DNA of 64,000 nucleotides from Acidobacteriota bacterium (GTDB lineage: Bacteria; Acidobacteriota; Terriglobia; Terriglobales; Acidobacteriaceae). The translations under genes were made by a program, and so were the position numbers. Position 1 is the first letter of the stretch. Every line of letters starts with the position of its first letter. The stretch spans positions 1 through 64,000 of the forward strand of contig QIAA01000179.1 of NCBI GenBank assembly GCA_003224905.1. Direction: 5' to 3'. The notes under the pieces are model-generated. The model ran no database searches and was not told the DNA's origin. It saw nothing but the letters and a program-made list of their open reading frames with translations. Positions 26,180-35,393 of the stretch are shown here, piece after piece.

Positions 26180-27277
26180 ATGAGAATTGCACAGGTTGCA
26201 CCATTGTTTGAAAGCGTGCCGCCAAAAACCTACGGCGGCACCGAGCGCGTTGTCTCTTGGCTCACAGAGGAACTCGTGAGACTTGGGCATGACGTGACGC
26301 TGTTTGCGAGCGGCGACTCGATGACTACGGCAAGGCTGGTCTCGGTTTGTGAGCGCTCGCTGCGACGGGTACCGAATTGTGTGGATCAGGTGGCGCATCA
26401 TGTTCTCATGGTCGAGCAGGTTATGGCGGAACGAGAAAACTTTGACCTGATTCATTTTCATATCGACTATTTGCACTACCCGGCAAGCCGTTGGCTAAAT
26501 GTGCCGCAGGTTTCCACGCTTCACGGGCGGCTTGATATTCCCGATCTGCAGCCCCTTTATCGCAATTACAAGGATATGCCGGTAGTCTCAATTTCTGATG
26601 CTCAGCGCGATCCGCTGCCCTGGGTGAACTGGCAGGGTACGGTGCATCACGGCATGCCGATAGATCTATTTTCTCTGTATCCAGAGCCGGGGAAGTATTT
26701 GGCATTTCTGGGCCGAACGTCACCCGAAAAGGGATTAGATAAGGCGATTGAGATAGCTAAATTGTGTGACATGCCGCTGAAGATTGCCGCGAAGATCGAC
26801 CGGGTAGACCTAGAATACTTCAACACAGTCATTAAGCCTTTGCTCAAGCATCCGCTGATTGAGTTTGTGGGAGAGATCGGATATCCAGAGAAGTGCGACT
26901 TCCTTGGCAACGCGGCCGCCCTGCTTTTTCCAATTCAGTGGCCAGAGCCCTTCGGCATCGTTATGATCGAAGCGATGGCATGTGGAACTCCGGTGATTGC
27001 GTACCCGAGGGGTTCGGTTCCTGAAGTCATCGAGGATGGCCTTACTGGCTTTATCGTTTCCGACGATAAAGAGACAGTAGAGGCAATCCGTAATGTGGAG
27101 AGATTCAATCGCAGAAACTGCCGGAAGCGCTTTGAACAGCGATTCACCGACGTCCGGATGGCGCAGGATTATCTCGCGATCTACGAACGGATGGTGCAGA
27201 GTGAATCTGCGCCGCTGGCACTTACCGATGGAGTGCTGAGTTGGATGAAGCTGGAGTCACCCAGCAGTACTACATAG
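26180..27277 (+). CDS. GT4-family glycosyltransferase
   Basis: 365 residues, GT-B fold. N-terminal acceptor domain MRIAQVAPLFESVPPKTYGG and TERVVSWLTEELVRLGHDV; donor-site motif PEPFGIVMIEAMACGTPVIA with the E-x7-E pair, then PEVIEDGLTGFIV. Retaining, uses an activated nucleotide sugar, cytosolic. Its 3' end overlaps the start of the next gene by 37 nt. In many bacteria this kind of GT4 is paired with an amylo-alpha-1,6-glucosidase-like gene, as here. Sugar and acceptor unknown. Confidence 0.85.
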   Translation: MRIAQVAPLFESVPPKTYGGTERVVSWLTEELVRLGHDVTLFASGDSMTTARLVSVCERSLRRVPNCVDQVAHHVLMVEQVMAERENFDLIHFHIDYLHYPASRWLNVPQVSTLHGRLDIPDLQPLYRNYKDMPVVSISDAQRDPLPWVNWQGTVHHGMPIDLFSLYPEPGKYLAFLGRTSPEKGLDKAIEIAKLCDMPLKIAAKIDRVDLEYFNTVIKPLLKHPLIEFVGEIGYPEKCDFLGNAAALLFPIQWPEPFGIVMIEAMACGTPVIAYPRGSVPEVIEDGLTGFIVSDDKETVEAIRNVERFNRRNCRKRFEQRFTDVRMAQDYLAIYERMVQSESAPLALTDGVLSWMKLESPSSTT

Positions 27278-29403
27278 CAACCCGCTCTTCGCCTGCGGAT
27301 GACCTTACTCGCGTCCTGAAATACGGCAAGATGTTTGCCGTATTTGATCGCCACGGTGACATCGGTGTTGCGGGGCGTGGCGAAGAAGGGATTTTTTATC
27401 AGGGCACACGATTTCTTTCCCGCCTCGCAGTTTCGCTTTGGGGCTACCGGCCTCTACTTCTGAGTTCGACCATTCAATCGGATAATTTCGTCTTCATTGC
27501 GGACCTGGCGAACCTGGATGTCTCCCGAAACGGCGAGGTGCGAGTGCCGCGAGACACAGTGCACCTGCTTCGTTCGAGATTTCTGTGGCAGGGGATCTGT
27601 TACGAAGAGCTGAAGATCTTCAACTATGGCCTCGTCCCACTGGTCATTCCGCTGCGGATCGGCTTCGGGGCGGATTTCGCCGATATTTTTGAGGTTCGTG
27701 GCACCAAACGTGAGCGCAAAGGACAACGCCTGGAGGACACACTAGAGAAAGACAAGATCCAGCTTGCGTACGAAGGGCTGGACGGAGTCGTTCGACGAAC
27801 GAATGTGCATTGCGAACCGCCAGCGACAAAGGTTTCTGACTCGGAGTTGCAATTCGAGGTGCCACTTGCCCCTAAAGAACAAGCCACCTTTCATCTCCTG
27901 ATTTCTGCATCGTACGATTCCATTGCGCAAAACGGCTCCATGGGCTACACCCGCGCCTTGGCCGCTGCTAATACCGAGTTGAGCGCTGCGGTTTCGAGTG
28001 TCTGCCGAATTTCCAGCTCCAATAATCGCTTCAATGAATGGATGAAACGCTCGGTGGCAGATATAGAAATGATGACGCTGGGCAATCCTGAGGCGAATTA
28101 TCCGTACGCGGGGGTGCCGTGGTTCAGCACCGTATTCGGAAGGGACGGGATCATCACCGCGCTGGAGCTGCTGTGGGTAAGCCCTTGGATTGCAAAAGGC
28201 GTGCTGGAGTATCTCGCGTCGATGCAAGCCCAAGAGCACAACTCCGATAAGGATGCGGAGCCAGGGAAGATTCTGCACGAAGTGCGCAAAGGAGAGATGG
28301 CCGCCTTAGGCGAGGTGCCATTCGGGTGTTATTACGGCAGTGTTGATTCGACGCCTCTGTTCGTAGTTCTGGCGGAAGCGTATTACACGCGCACAGGAGA
28401 CCTGCCCTTCATTAAACACTTGTGGCCGCACATCGAACGTGCTCTGGATTGGATTAGCAGACATGGCGACGTCGATGGCGACGGCTTTGTTGAATACGCC
28501 AGGCACTCCACTCGCGGGCTGACGCAGCAGGGCTGGAAGGACTCGGGTGATTCGGTGTTTCACGCAGACGGGAAACTAGCCGAGCCTCCAATCGCGTTGT
28601 GTGAAGTACAGGGATATGTTTTCGCAGCAAAGCTGGCTGCTGCAAGATTAGGCGAGGTGCTGGGGGATGATAGGAAATGTGCCGCATTGCAGGATGAGGC
28701 GGAAAATCTTCGCCTGAAATTCGAGGAAGCCTTCTGGTGCCCGAGGCTTGCGACCTACGCTCTGGCGCTTGACGGAAACAAGCGACCTTGCAGAGTGCGC
28801 GCTTCCAATGCGGGACATTGCCTTTACACGAGAATTGCAAGCTCCGAGCGCGCCGAGTTGGTGGCCCAAACTCTGCTGGGAGAAGACTTCTTCACGGGCT
28901 GGGGTGTTCGGACTTTAGGCAGGAACGAAGTACGCTATAACCCGATCTCATACCACAACGGTTCGGTTTGGCCTCACGACAACGGGCTGATTGCCGCTGG
29001 TCTTAGCCGATACGGATTTAAGGACCTTGCGGGGAAAATCCTGCTTGGTTTGCTGGATGTGAGCGGGTTCGTCGACCTCCATCGACTTCCAGAGTTGTTT
29101 TGCGGGATTGACCGACATCCGGGTAAGGGACCTACCCTGTATCCAGTGGCTTGTTCTCCGCAAGCCTGGGCTGCGGGAACGGTGTTCATGCTTTTGGAAG
29201 CGTGTCTCGGGATCACCGTGCATGGGGCCAAGAAGCAGGTTCTATTCGATCAACCCAGCCTGCCGGAAGGAATTCCACAACTCTCAATCAAGGGACTACG
29301 AGTCGGAAATGCTACTCTGGACCTTTTTCTGGAGCGCAAAGGACGGTCGGTGGATGTACACGTCACTGATAAAGCTGGAGATGTTGACGTGCTTGTGAAC
29401 TGA
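27241..29403 (+). CDS. glycogen-debranching-type amylo-alpha-1,6-glucosidase
   Basis: 720 residues. N-terminal beta domain (FAVFDRHGDIGVAGRGEEGI, FYQGTRFLSRLAVSLWGYRP) of the debranching N-terminal type, then an (alpha/alpha)6 catalytic domain with GVPWFSTVFGRDGIITALEL, LTQQGWKDSGDSVFHADG and NPISYHNGSVWPHDNGLIAA. Hydrolyses alpha-glucosidic branch or related linkages, in the cytosol since there is no signal peptide. TTG start at 27241 with GGAG 7 nt upstream, inside the GT4 gene, so the pair is coupled. The exact substrate, glycogen or the GT4 product, is open. Confidence 0.82.
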   Translation: MDEAGVTQQYYIATRSSPADDLTRVLKYGKMFAVFDRHGDIGVAGRGEEGIFYQGTRFLSRLAVSLWGYRPLLLSSTIQSDNFVFIADLANLDVSRNGEVRVPRDTVHLLRSRFLWQGICYEELKIFNYGLVPLVIPLRIGFGADFADIFEVRGTKRERKGQRLEDTLEKDKIQLAYEGLDGVVRRTNVHCEPPATKVSDSELQFEVPLAPKEQATFHLLISASYDSIAQNGSMGYTRALAAANTELSAAVSSVCRISSSNNRFNEWMKRSVADIEMMTLGNPEANYPYAGVPWFSTVFGRDGIITALELLWVSPWIAKGVLEYLASMQAQEHNSDKDAEPGKILHEVRKGEMAALGEVPFGCYYGSVDSTPLFVVLAEAYYTRTGDLPFIKHLWPHIERALDWISRHGDVDGDGFVEYARHSTRGLTQQGWKDSGDSVFHADGKLAEPPIALCEVQGYVFAAKLAAARLGEVLGDDRKCAALQDEAENLRLKFEEAFWCPRLATYALALDGNKRPCRVRASNAGHCLYTRIASSERAELVAQTLLGEDFFTGWGVRTLGRNEVRYNPISYHNGSVWPHDNGLIAAGLSRYGFKDLAGKILLGLLDVSGFVDLHRLPELFCGIDRHPGKGPTLYPVACSPQAWAAGTVFMLLEACLGITVHGAKKQVLFDQPSLPEGIPQLSIKGLRVGNATLDLFLERKGRSVDVHVTDKAGDVDVLVN

Positions 29404-29785
29404 CCTGTTCAACAGAATTCCTGTCATTTCGTTACAAGAAGCTCCACGATTCCTTACCCCTTCTAGGGAATGAAAACGAGTGCTGCGTCGTCTACGCTGG
29501 CGGACAATTCAACGGGACAAACGGGGGGAGCACATCTCTCCCGCTGTTCCAGCAGATACTTGGGCCTGCTCCCGAGCGCTGGTCATCTTCGCGAAGTTGG
29601 CTAAGACAGCCTGAGATGCCTTGCCACTGTGGACGTTTGAGGAGCGAGATTCTGGCAGAGCACAGCTCGCTAACGGCAGGCGTTTCCCAATTTACAGCCT
29701 ATACCGGATGTCTTTTGGCCAGAGATGCGAGTATGCTTTCACCTGAAATTAAACCGTGCACAAGCACAATCAAAGAGGTCTTTCA
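29404..29785. other. intergenic region before SYLF gene
   Basis: No gene seen. A short hairpin GGGAG-7-CTCCC lies near 29526-29542. TATGCT near 29733-29738 could be the -10 of the SYLF gene, but no clear -35 is present. Confidence 0.4.
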
Positions 29786-30550
29786 ATGAACACGAACGGG
29801 TTGCTTAGGAGATGCCTCACGCCAATTGCCGGTCTCCTTCTGGTGCTCAGCAGCGTGGGTTTTGCGGAGGATGATAAGGCGACCACAACAACAGAGGATC
29901 AGACAGATATAGCAAAACGGCTGGATGCCTCAGCCAACGTGCTGAATGAGATTATGGGCGCGCCCGATAACGGGATTCCGGATAACATTCTGGGCGATGC
30001 GAAGTGCGTCGCAGTGGTGCCTTCGATGGTGAAGTTCGCTCTTGGCGTTGGTGGCCAGCACGGAAAAGGTGTGGCGACGTGCAGGACCGCAACCGGCTGG
30101 AGCGCGCCTGCTCCAATCACGGTCACGGGCGGAAGCTTTGGATTTCAGATTGGTGGACAAGCAACCGATTTAGTCATGCTGGTGATGAACCAAAAAGGTA
30201 TGGACCATCTGCTTTCCAGTAAATTTAAAATCGGAGCAGATGCCTCTGCCGCGGCTGGGCCGGTGGGACGACATGCTTCAGCGGATACGGATTGGAAGTT
30301 GAAGGCTGAAGTGCTGAGCTATTCGCGCTCCCGCGGAGCTTTTGCGGGGGTGGATCTGAGTGGCGCATCGATAAAGCAAGATAAAGACGAAACCCACATC
30401 TTGTACGGAAAGATGGTTCCCTTCGAGACTATTTTAGCGGGCAAGGTTCCAGCGCCGAAGGAAAGCCATTCCTTTTTGGCAACGCTGGAGAAGTACGCTC
30501 CTACACCGACCCAGCGAGGAAGCTTGAATACAACCTCGGAGCCGAAGTAG
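29786..30550 (+). CDS. SYLF-domain (Ysc84-like) lipid-binding protein
   Basis: 254 residues. Signal peptide (LLRRCLTPIAGLLLVLSSVG then FAED), then the SYLF domain: DASANVLNEIMGAPDNGIPD, LGDAKCVAVVPSMVKFALGV, SFGFQIGGQATDLVMLVMNQ, KLKAEVLSYSRSRGAFAGVD. Secreted or periplasmic, binds phosphoinositide-like or other lipids in characterised relatives; bacterial role uncertain. ATG 29786 has AAAGAGG; the ATG-less extension to 29756 is not needed. A strong terminator follows. Confidence 0.88.
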   Translation: MNTNGLLRRCLTPIAGLLLVLSSVGFAEDDKATTTTEDQTDIAKRLDASANVLNEIMGAPDNGIPDNILGDAKCVAVVPSMVKFALGVGGQHGKGVATCRTATGWSAPAPITVTGGSFGFQIGGQATDLVMLVMNQKGMDHLLSSKFKIGADASAAAGPVGRHASADTDWKLKAEVLSYSRSRGAFAGVDLSGASIKQDKDETHILYGKMVPFETILAGKVPAPKESHSFLATLEKYAPTPTQRGSLNTTSEPK

Positions 30551-30575
30551 CGACGCGAGGTTGTGTTAATCAGAA

Positions 30576-30606
30576 GAGGCCAGGAGTCTTCCTGGCCTTT
30601 GTTTTT
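30576..30606 (+). terminator. rho-independent terminator
   Basis: GGCCAGGA (30578-30585), loop GTCT, TCCTGGCC (30590-30597), then TTTGTTTTT. Perfect 8-bp GC-rich stem and T-tract 27 nt after the SYLF stop. Confidence 0.9.
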
Positions 30607-30695
30607 CTGGAGAACCTCGCAACGGAAGAGTGATGCCGCTCACTTCGCACTTGAATGGTGTGCTGCGCAATGTGCTAGGGTGACCGGACGGCGTC

Positions 30696-31877
30696 TCACC
30701 CCAGTGTCTGCACCTCCACCGAAAGCACTGCTGGCAGATCCCGCACAATCGGACTCCAGCTATCCCCGGCATCTGCCGATGCGTACACCTGCCCGCCGGT
30801 CGTCCCAAAATAAATTCCGCACTTATCCAGTGAGTCCACCGCCATGGCATCGCGCAGGACATTCACATAGCAATCTTTCTGTGGAAGGCCTTTGGTTAGC
30901 GCCTCCCACTCGTTACCGCCGCTGCGGCTGCGAAAGACGCGCAGCTTGCCGTCATGTACGAAGTGCTCGCCGTCGCTCTTGATCGGGACAACGTATATCG
31001 TCTCCGGCTCGTGCGCATGCACGTCAATCGCAAAACCGAAGTCGGTAGGCAAATTGCCGCTGACCTCTTTCCAGTTGTCGCCCGCGTCGTCCGAGCGCAT
31101 CACGTCCCAGTGCTTCTGCATGAACAGCACTCCCGGCCGCTTCGGATTCATAGCGATGTGGTGCACGCAGTGCCCAACCTCGGCGGTCGGTTCCGGGATG
31201 TGCTCAGACCGCAGCCCACGGTTGATCGGCTTCCAGCTCTTGCCCCCATCGTCGGTGCGAAACGCCCCCGCCGCCGAGATGGCAATCCAAATCCGCTGCG
31301 GATTCTTCGGATCAATAATAATGGTGTGCAGACACATCCCCCCCGCCCCCGGCTGCCACTTCGGCCCAGTCCCGTGCCCCCGCAGCCCGGAGAGTTCCTT
31401 CCAGTTCTCGCCCCCATCGGTCGAGCGAAACAACGCCGCATCTTCCACCCCGGCGTACACCGTGTCCGGATCGCTGAGCGACGGCTCCAGATGCCACACC
31501 CGCTTGAACTCCCACGGATGCTGCGTCCCGTCATAAAACTGATGCGTGGTCAGCGGCTTCCCGGTCTCCGCCGACGTGTCGTAAGCAAACTTGTTGCTGG
31601 CACTCTTCGGAGGCCCCGGCGCCGGTGGCTCTCCCGGCGGCGTCCCCGGCTGATGCCAGGTTTTGCCGCCATCGTCAGAGCGCTGGATGATCTGGCCGAA
31701 CCACCCGCTCGTCTGCGAGGCATAAATTCGATTCGGATCGGCAGGCGACCCTTTGAGGTGATACATCTCCCATCCGGCAAAGTGCGGACCGCTGACCTCC
31801 CATTTTTCGCGCTTGGCGTCGGAAGTAAGAATGAATGCGCCCTTGCGGGTGCCTACCAGAACACGGACAGAACTCAT
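30696..31877 (-). CDS. BNR/Ycf48-like beta-propeller protein (sialidase-like repeats)
   Basis: 393 residues, no signal peptide. Repeated Asp-box units [66 protein letters not shown] and [13 protein letters not shown]. Forms a beta-propeller as in VPS10 and exo-sialidase-like proteins, but the sialidase catalytic Arg triad is not apparent, so an enzymatic role is not claimed. ATG 31877 with AGGAGGGG. Distal end of the run of leftward genes starting at 35378. Confidence 0.8.
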   Translation of the reverse strand: MSSVRVLVGTRKGAFILTSDAKREKWEVSGPHFAGWEMYHLKGSPADPNRIYASQTSGWFGQIIQRSDDGGKTWHQPGTPPGEPPAPGPPKSASNKFAYDTSAETGKPLTTHQFYDGTQHPWEFKRVWHLEPSLSDPDTVYAGVEDAALFRSTDGGENWKELSGLRGHGTGPKWQPGAGGMCLHTIIIDPKNPQRIWIAISAAGAFRTDDGGKSWKPINRGLRSEHIPEPTAEVGHCVHHIAMNPKRPGVLFMQKHWDVMRSDDAGDNWKEVSGNLPTDFGFAIDVHAHEPETIYVVPIKSDGEHFVHDGKLRVFRSRSGGNEWEALTKGLPQKDCYVNVLRDAMAVDSLDKCGIYFGTTGGQVYASADAGDSWSPIVRDLPAVLSVEVQTLG

Positions 31878-31928
31878 GAGGCCCCTCCTGATAGTGGTAA
31901 GTAGACAAACTCGGCTGCAGGTTCGGAA

Positions 31929-31950
31929 GGGCGGACGAGGACGTCCGCCC
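31929..31950. repeat. extragenic palindrome, 9-bp GC stem
   Basis: GGGCGGACG (31929-31937), AGGA, CGTCCGCCC (31942-31950), flanked by AG and CTA. It lies between two leftward genes, no T-run. Looks like a REP-type extragenic palindrome; a family would have to be shown genome-wide. Confidence 0.6.
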
Positions 31951-31972
31951 CTAGGTGTTTTCCATCAATCCG

Positions 31973-32434
31973 TTATGCTGCCTTTGCCGTCTGCGGCCGC
32001 ATCTGTTTCATGAACTGGCGCATGGCAGCGATGTGACCGGGGGAGCGGCTTTCTATCCAGGTTTCGTAACGCTGCGCAGCTTTTTCCAGGTGCCCCAGAA
32101 ATTGCTTACTCTTGAACAGCTCCCGAGCCTGCGGGACGATGGGCTTGGCCAGCTCCCACACCCCGAAAAACTCGCCGCTGGTCTCGAAGAACAAATCCTC
32201 ATGGAGAAGTCCATAGTTGAGCAACGCGCAGGCTTGTTCCCAGTAGCTGAGAACCATCATCGCCAGAGCGCCATTTTCCGTTCCCGGCGCGGCAATCCGC
32301 GCGGAATCTTCAAAGTTCTCTACAAAATAGTTTTTGAAGAACCAGTCCCGCGCCTGGCGCAGCTTGGCCTCGCGGCGCTGTTCATACACCTGAAGATGAA
32401 GTTGAGCTTGTTCATGCGTAGGTTTTGTTGCCAT
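31973..32434 (-). CDS. conserved hypothetical protein
   Basis: 153 residues, soluble, alpha-helical: QVYEQRREAKLRQARDWFFK, GALAMMVLSYWEQACALLNY, LLHEDLFFETSGEFFGVWEL. Reminiscent of a DUF4760-like fold; no catalytic motif. ATG 32434 preceded by AAAGGAG. Same direction as the DinB and DGPF genes. Confidence 0.65.
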   Translation of the reverse strand: MATKPTHEQAQLHLQVYEQRREAKLRQARDWFFKNYFVENFEDSARIAAPGTENGALAMMVLSYWEQACALLNYGLLHEDLFFETSGEFFGVWELAKPIVPQARELFKSKQFLGHLEKAAQRYETWIESRSPGHIAAMRQFMKQMRPQTAKAA

Positions 32435-32532
32435 GATCGTTAGTCTCCTTTTGTTTGTATGTTGTTTTTATGAATCGAGTAGCTTGAGCTTCGAGTTTAT
32501 ATTGTTCCGGGTGTTCTCCGCATCAGGCCACA

Positions 32533-33132
32533 TTAGCTCTTCGGGAAATTTGGATCGGCCTTCACTTCGAGGATCTGTTTCGTGTGCCGCTCGCTGTGCG
32601 CGCCGATGAACAGCAGCCATTCATAAGCATCCAGGGGCTGGCCCAGCGGACTATCCACAACGTGCTGACGCAGGTCTGATATTGATTGCAGGTACTCGAT
32701 GGTTTTGGTTCGGCTCTTCTGAAAACGAGCGAGGGCTTCGGCGGGCGTCGAGCGCCCGGTGGGCACCAGCGGTCCCGGCGCCTGCGCCTTATGGCTGCGA
32801 TCCGGCACCATGGCAAGCACCGCGGCGTCCGCTTTTACGGTATCGCGATTGGCAGCGCCTGCAGGCGCCTTCATGATCTTATCGGTGACGTTCTGGAAAA
32901 TGTAGTCTTCAGCCAACATGATGTGTTCCAGAGTTTCAGCAACTGACCACCGGTCGGGTGCCGGCTTGAACTTCAGCTGCCCTTCCGAGAGTCCCTTGAT
33001 CGCCTTAGCTACGCCGTCTTCTGTCTGCTGAAGATAGGCAACGCCTTTGTCGCGATCTGCCTGGGTCAGTTGCTGGGCAAAAGCCGTTGTAAACAACAAC
33101 AGCACACATAACAGATGTGAAGCTCTCTTCAT
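32533..33132 (-). CDS. secreted DinB-superfamily protein
   Basis: 199 residues. Signal peptide MKRASHLLCVLLLFTTAFAQ, then a four-helix DinB bundle with RWSVAETLEHIMLAEDYIFQ and LLFIGAHSERHTKQILEVK, giving the metal-binding His set. DinB-like proteins act as metal-dependent thiol transferases or have unknown roles; a periplasmic one is less common. Within the leftward stress cluster led by the DGPF genes. Confidence 0.82.
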   Translation of the reverse strand: MKRASHLLCVLLLFTTAFAQQLTQADRDKGVAYLQQTEDGVAKAIKGLSEGQLKFKPAPDRWSVAETLEHIMLAEDYIFQNVTDKIMKAPAGAANRDTVKADAAVLAMVPDRSHKAQAPGPLVPTGRSTPAEALARFQKSRTKTIEYLQSISDLRQHVVDSPLGQPLDAYEWLLFIGAHSERHTKQILEVKADPNFPKS

Positions 33133-33219
33133 GCGTATTCCTCCCCTGCATTGGATCGAGTTTCATGAGATCGGATTCGAAACTTGCTCGGCAAAACTTT
33201 GTCCCTTCAATCTCCGGTT

Positions 33220-33624
33220 CTATTTTGCACTCCGCAAGGGCAGCAGTGCCCGTAGCCTATCCTCTCGCAGGAATAGTCCCAGCCAAGCCAATATCCCGAG
33301 GAGGGCAGGGATTAAGAACACAGCATCGCCGACGCGGACATTCGTAGCCGTCGCGCCACCAAGATACGCTGCCATCAAGATTGCGCCAAGCACCGCGGTG
33401 CGCGGAACGGCGTAGACGATGGTACAGGCGAGTTCCAGGAGCCCGGTAACGACGATCATGCTCTCGGGATACCCGTAGTGCGCAAAGCCCTGCACAACGG
33501 AAGGCGGCCTAAGAAATTTCTTGACCGCACTGAAGAGCAGCATCGCGATCGGAATTGCGCTGATGATACGCCCAGCCCAGAGCCGGCCTTTCGGGGGCGA
33601 GACATGTTGAGAACTTGCCTGCAT
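33220..33624 (-). CDS. DoxX-family membrane protein
   Basis: 134 residues, four transmembrane helices (GRIISAIPIAMLLFSAVKKF, MIVVTGLLELACTIVYAVP, VLGAILMAAYLGGATATNV, FLIPALLGILAWLGLFL) in the DoxX/DoxX-like pattern. Linked in other bacteria to redox and thiol stress, not demonstrated here. ATG 33624 with GAGGAG nearby. Confidence 0.85.
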   Translation of the reverse strand: MQASSQHVSPPKGRLWAGRIISAIPIAMLLFSAVKKFLRPPSVVQGFAHYGYPESMIVVTGLLELACTIVYAVPRTAVLGAILMAAYLGGATATNVRVGDAVFLIPALLGILAWLGLFLREDRLRALLPLRSAK

Positions 33625-33653
33625 GAAATTCTCCTCCTCAAGCTGCCGCAGAG

Positions 33654-34070
33654 TCAGGCTGCCTGCTCGCAGTTGACCATCCAGGGGGTGCCGAAGCGAT
33701 CGGCAAACATGGCGAAGCCGGGCGACCAGAACGTGGCTGCGAAGGGCATGATGACCGTTCCTTTTTCCGACAGTGCTTCGAAAATCTTTTTTCCCTCAGC
33801 CACGTTTTTAACATTGATGTTTACGTGGAAACCTTGCGGCTTCTTGAAGCGCTCCGGCGGCGCATCCATGCCCATGAGCACCTGATCGCCGATGGTCATG
33901 TAGGCGTGCATGACTTTATTGCGCCAGTCCGGAGAGACGTTTTGGGCATCAGAGCCGGGCGCCTCCTGGTAGCGAAACATTCCCTCGATCTTGCCGCCAA
34001 GCGACTTTTCATAGAACTTGAATGCTTCCTCGCACTGACCGCTGAAGTGAAGATGAGAATTCAATTTCAT
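33654..34070 (-). CDS. PhnB-like VOC-superfamily protein
   Basis: 138 residues: MKLNSHLHFSGQCEEAFKFY, then GKIEGMFRYQEAPGS, HAYMTIGDQVLMGMDAPPE and FADRFGTPWMVN. Two beta-alpha-beta-beta-beta modules of the glyoxalase/PhnB (3-demethylubiquinone methyltransferase-like) type, frequently next to ECF sigma and DGPF genes. ATG 34070 with AAGGAGGAATGCC; a frame extension to 34127 runs into the next gene's end. Confidence 0.87.
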   Translation of the reverse strand: MKLNSHLHFSGQCEEAFKFYEKSLGGKIEGMFRYQEAPGSDAQNVSPDWRNKVMHAYMTIGDQVLMGMDAPPERFKKPQGFHVNINVKNVAEGKKIFEALSEKGTVIMPFAATFWSPGFAMFADRFGTPWMVNCEQAA

Positions 34071-34107
34071 TTGGCATTCCTCCTTAAAATTTGTGTCATT
34101 AGGATCT

Positions 34108-34485
34108 TTAATGTCGTGGAGGCGCATCCATCAGTGGGCGAATCTCCAGTTCACCGTCATAGGATGGCCCAAGAATATCGGCATGTACCTGCATGAACTC
34201 TCTACCCATTCGGATGGCTTCTTCCTTCGATTGCAGATTGAAAATGGCGAAGCCGCCGACTAACTCCTTGGTCTCGGCGAATGGACCATCAATGACCGAG
34301 GTCTTTCCTCCCGAGACGCGGATGCGCGTACCCTGGGAACTAGGTTGAAGCCCGCCGGCGCTTACCATGACCCCGCGTTTGCTTGCCTCTTCGGCCAGCT
34401 TCGCGATGGCAACCATCAGCTCAGGGTTTGGAGGGCGCCCGGCCTCGGAGTCCTTTGTAGCTTTCACAATCATCATGAATTGCAT
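34108..34485 (-). CDS. DGPF/YCII-domain protein
   Basis: 125 residues starting MQFMMIVKATKDSEAGRPPN, with signature VIDGPFAETKELVGGFAIFN. Dimeric ferredoxin-like fold. DGPF proteins are the regular genomic partners of ECF42 sigma factors, and an ECF42-like gene is divergently encoded at 35394. AAAGGAGAACGCA precedes ATG 34485. First of three paralogues in a row. Confidence 0.9.
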   Translation of the reverse strand: MQFMMIVKATKDSEAGRPPNPELMVAIAKLAEEASKRGVMVSAGGLQPSSQGTRIRVSGGKTSVIDGPFAETKELVGGFAIFNLQSKEEAIRMGREFMQVHADILGPSYDGELEIRPLMDAPPRH

Positions 34486-34506
34486 TGCGTTCTCCTTTTC
34501 CGACAC

Positions 34507-34935
34507 TTACGAGGCCTTCTTGCTCTCCAGTTTTTTCCCCAACTCCCGATGTTGCTCGATCGCCGCGCTGGGAGCAAAGTCTTCCAGTTCGAAGAACTGG
34601 CGAATCTCGATCTCACTTTCCTGGCCCTCACCTTGAGGATTGGGCGCCCGCTTGGCCCATTCGATAGCTTCTTCTTTCGACTTCACGTTGATGATCCAAT
34701 AACCGGCGATCAGTTCTTTGGTTTCAGCAAAGGGCCCATCAATCACGGTCTTCTTTCCTCCCGAGAACTTGATTCGCGCTCCTTTGGTGCTCGACTGCAA
34801 TCCCGAGAGATCGACCAGGACACCGGCCTTCATCAGTTGGTCGTTGTACTTCGCCATCGCGGCAAGGAGCTCTTCGCTCGGCATTTTGCCGGCTTCAGAA
34901 TCCTTGCTGGCCTTTACGATCATCATGAAACGCAT
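34507..34935 (-). CDS. DGPF/YCII-domain protein
   Basis: 142 residues: MRFMMIVKASKDSEAGKMPS, signature VIDGPFAETKELIAGYWIIN, plus a C-terminal extension with FELEDFAPSAAIEQHRELG. Close paralogue of the product of 34108-34485, 21 nt apart, so a tandem duplication. AAAGGAGAAATC before ATG 34935. Confidence 0.9.
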   Translation of the reverse strand: MRFMMIVKASKDSEAGKMPSEELLAAMAKYNDQLMKAGVLVDLSGLQSSTKGARIKFSGGKKTVIDGPFAETKELIAGYWIINVKSKEEAIEWAKRAPNPQGEGQESEIEIRQFFELEDFAPSAAIEQHRELGKKLESKKAS

Positions 34936-34982
34936 GATTTCTCCTTTGTTAACGCCATTGATTTCAAATTCCTGTTTCGCTA

Positions 34983-35378
34983 TTAAGTCGAATGGGAGGT
35001 TACAGGATCGACAATGCTTGCCGGACTTTGCGGTAATCCCGCAACTTCCATCACCGGACGTATTTCGACCGTGCCCCATTGACCCGCGGGAATCTGGGAA
35101 GCGATCCGGATAGCCTCATCCAAGTCCTTTGCCTCGACGAGAAAAAAACCGCCGAGCTGCTCGCGTGTCTCCGCAAACGGGCCATCAGTCACGAGCCGTT
35201 TCCCTTCGCGGGTGCGAACGCTGGTGGCGGTTGACGTTGGGTGTAGGGGAGCGGCCAGGAGGTACTGCCCATTCGCATTGATCTGCTGGGCATACTCGGC
35301 GGATTCTTTATAACAGTGCTCCCGTTGGGAGTCGCTCAAGCTCTTCTCATCCAGATAGATCAACATCATGTATTTCAT
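34983..35378 (-). CDS. DGPF/YCII-domain protein
   Basis: 131 residues: MKYMMLIYLDEKSLSDSQRE, signature VTDGPFAETREQLGGFFLVE and RPVMEVAGL. More distant from the two downstream paralogues. Its ATG at 35378 stands only 15 nt from the divergent sigma-factor ATG, so its promoter must lie inside the sigma gene, or the sigma start is further in. Confidence 0.92.
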   Translation of the reverse strand: MKYMMLIYLDEKSLSDSQREHCYKESAEYAQQINANGQYLLAAPLHPTSTATSVRTREGKRLVTDGPFAETREQLGGFFLVEAKDLDEAIRIASQIPAGQWGTVEIRPVMEVAGLPQSPASIVDPVTSHST

Positions 35379-35393
35379 TGGAGCGGCCTTTCA

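Noticed and set aside
30954..31904. 316-residue open frame on the plus strand
   Set aside because: Opposite the BNR-repeat gene, whose repeats and AGGAGGGG site are unmistakable; the frame is Arg/Pro-rich without domains.
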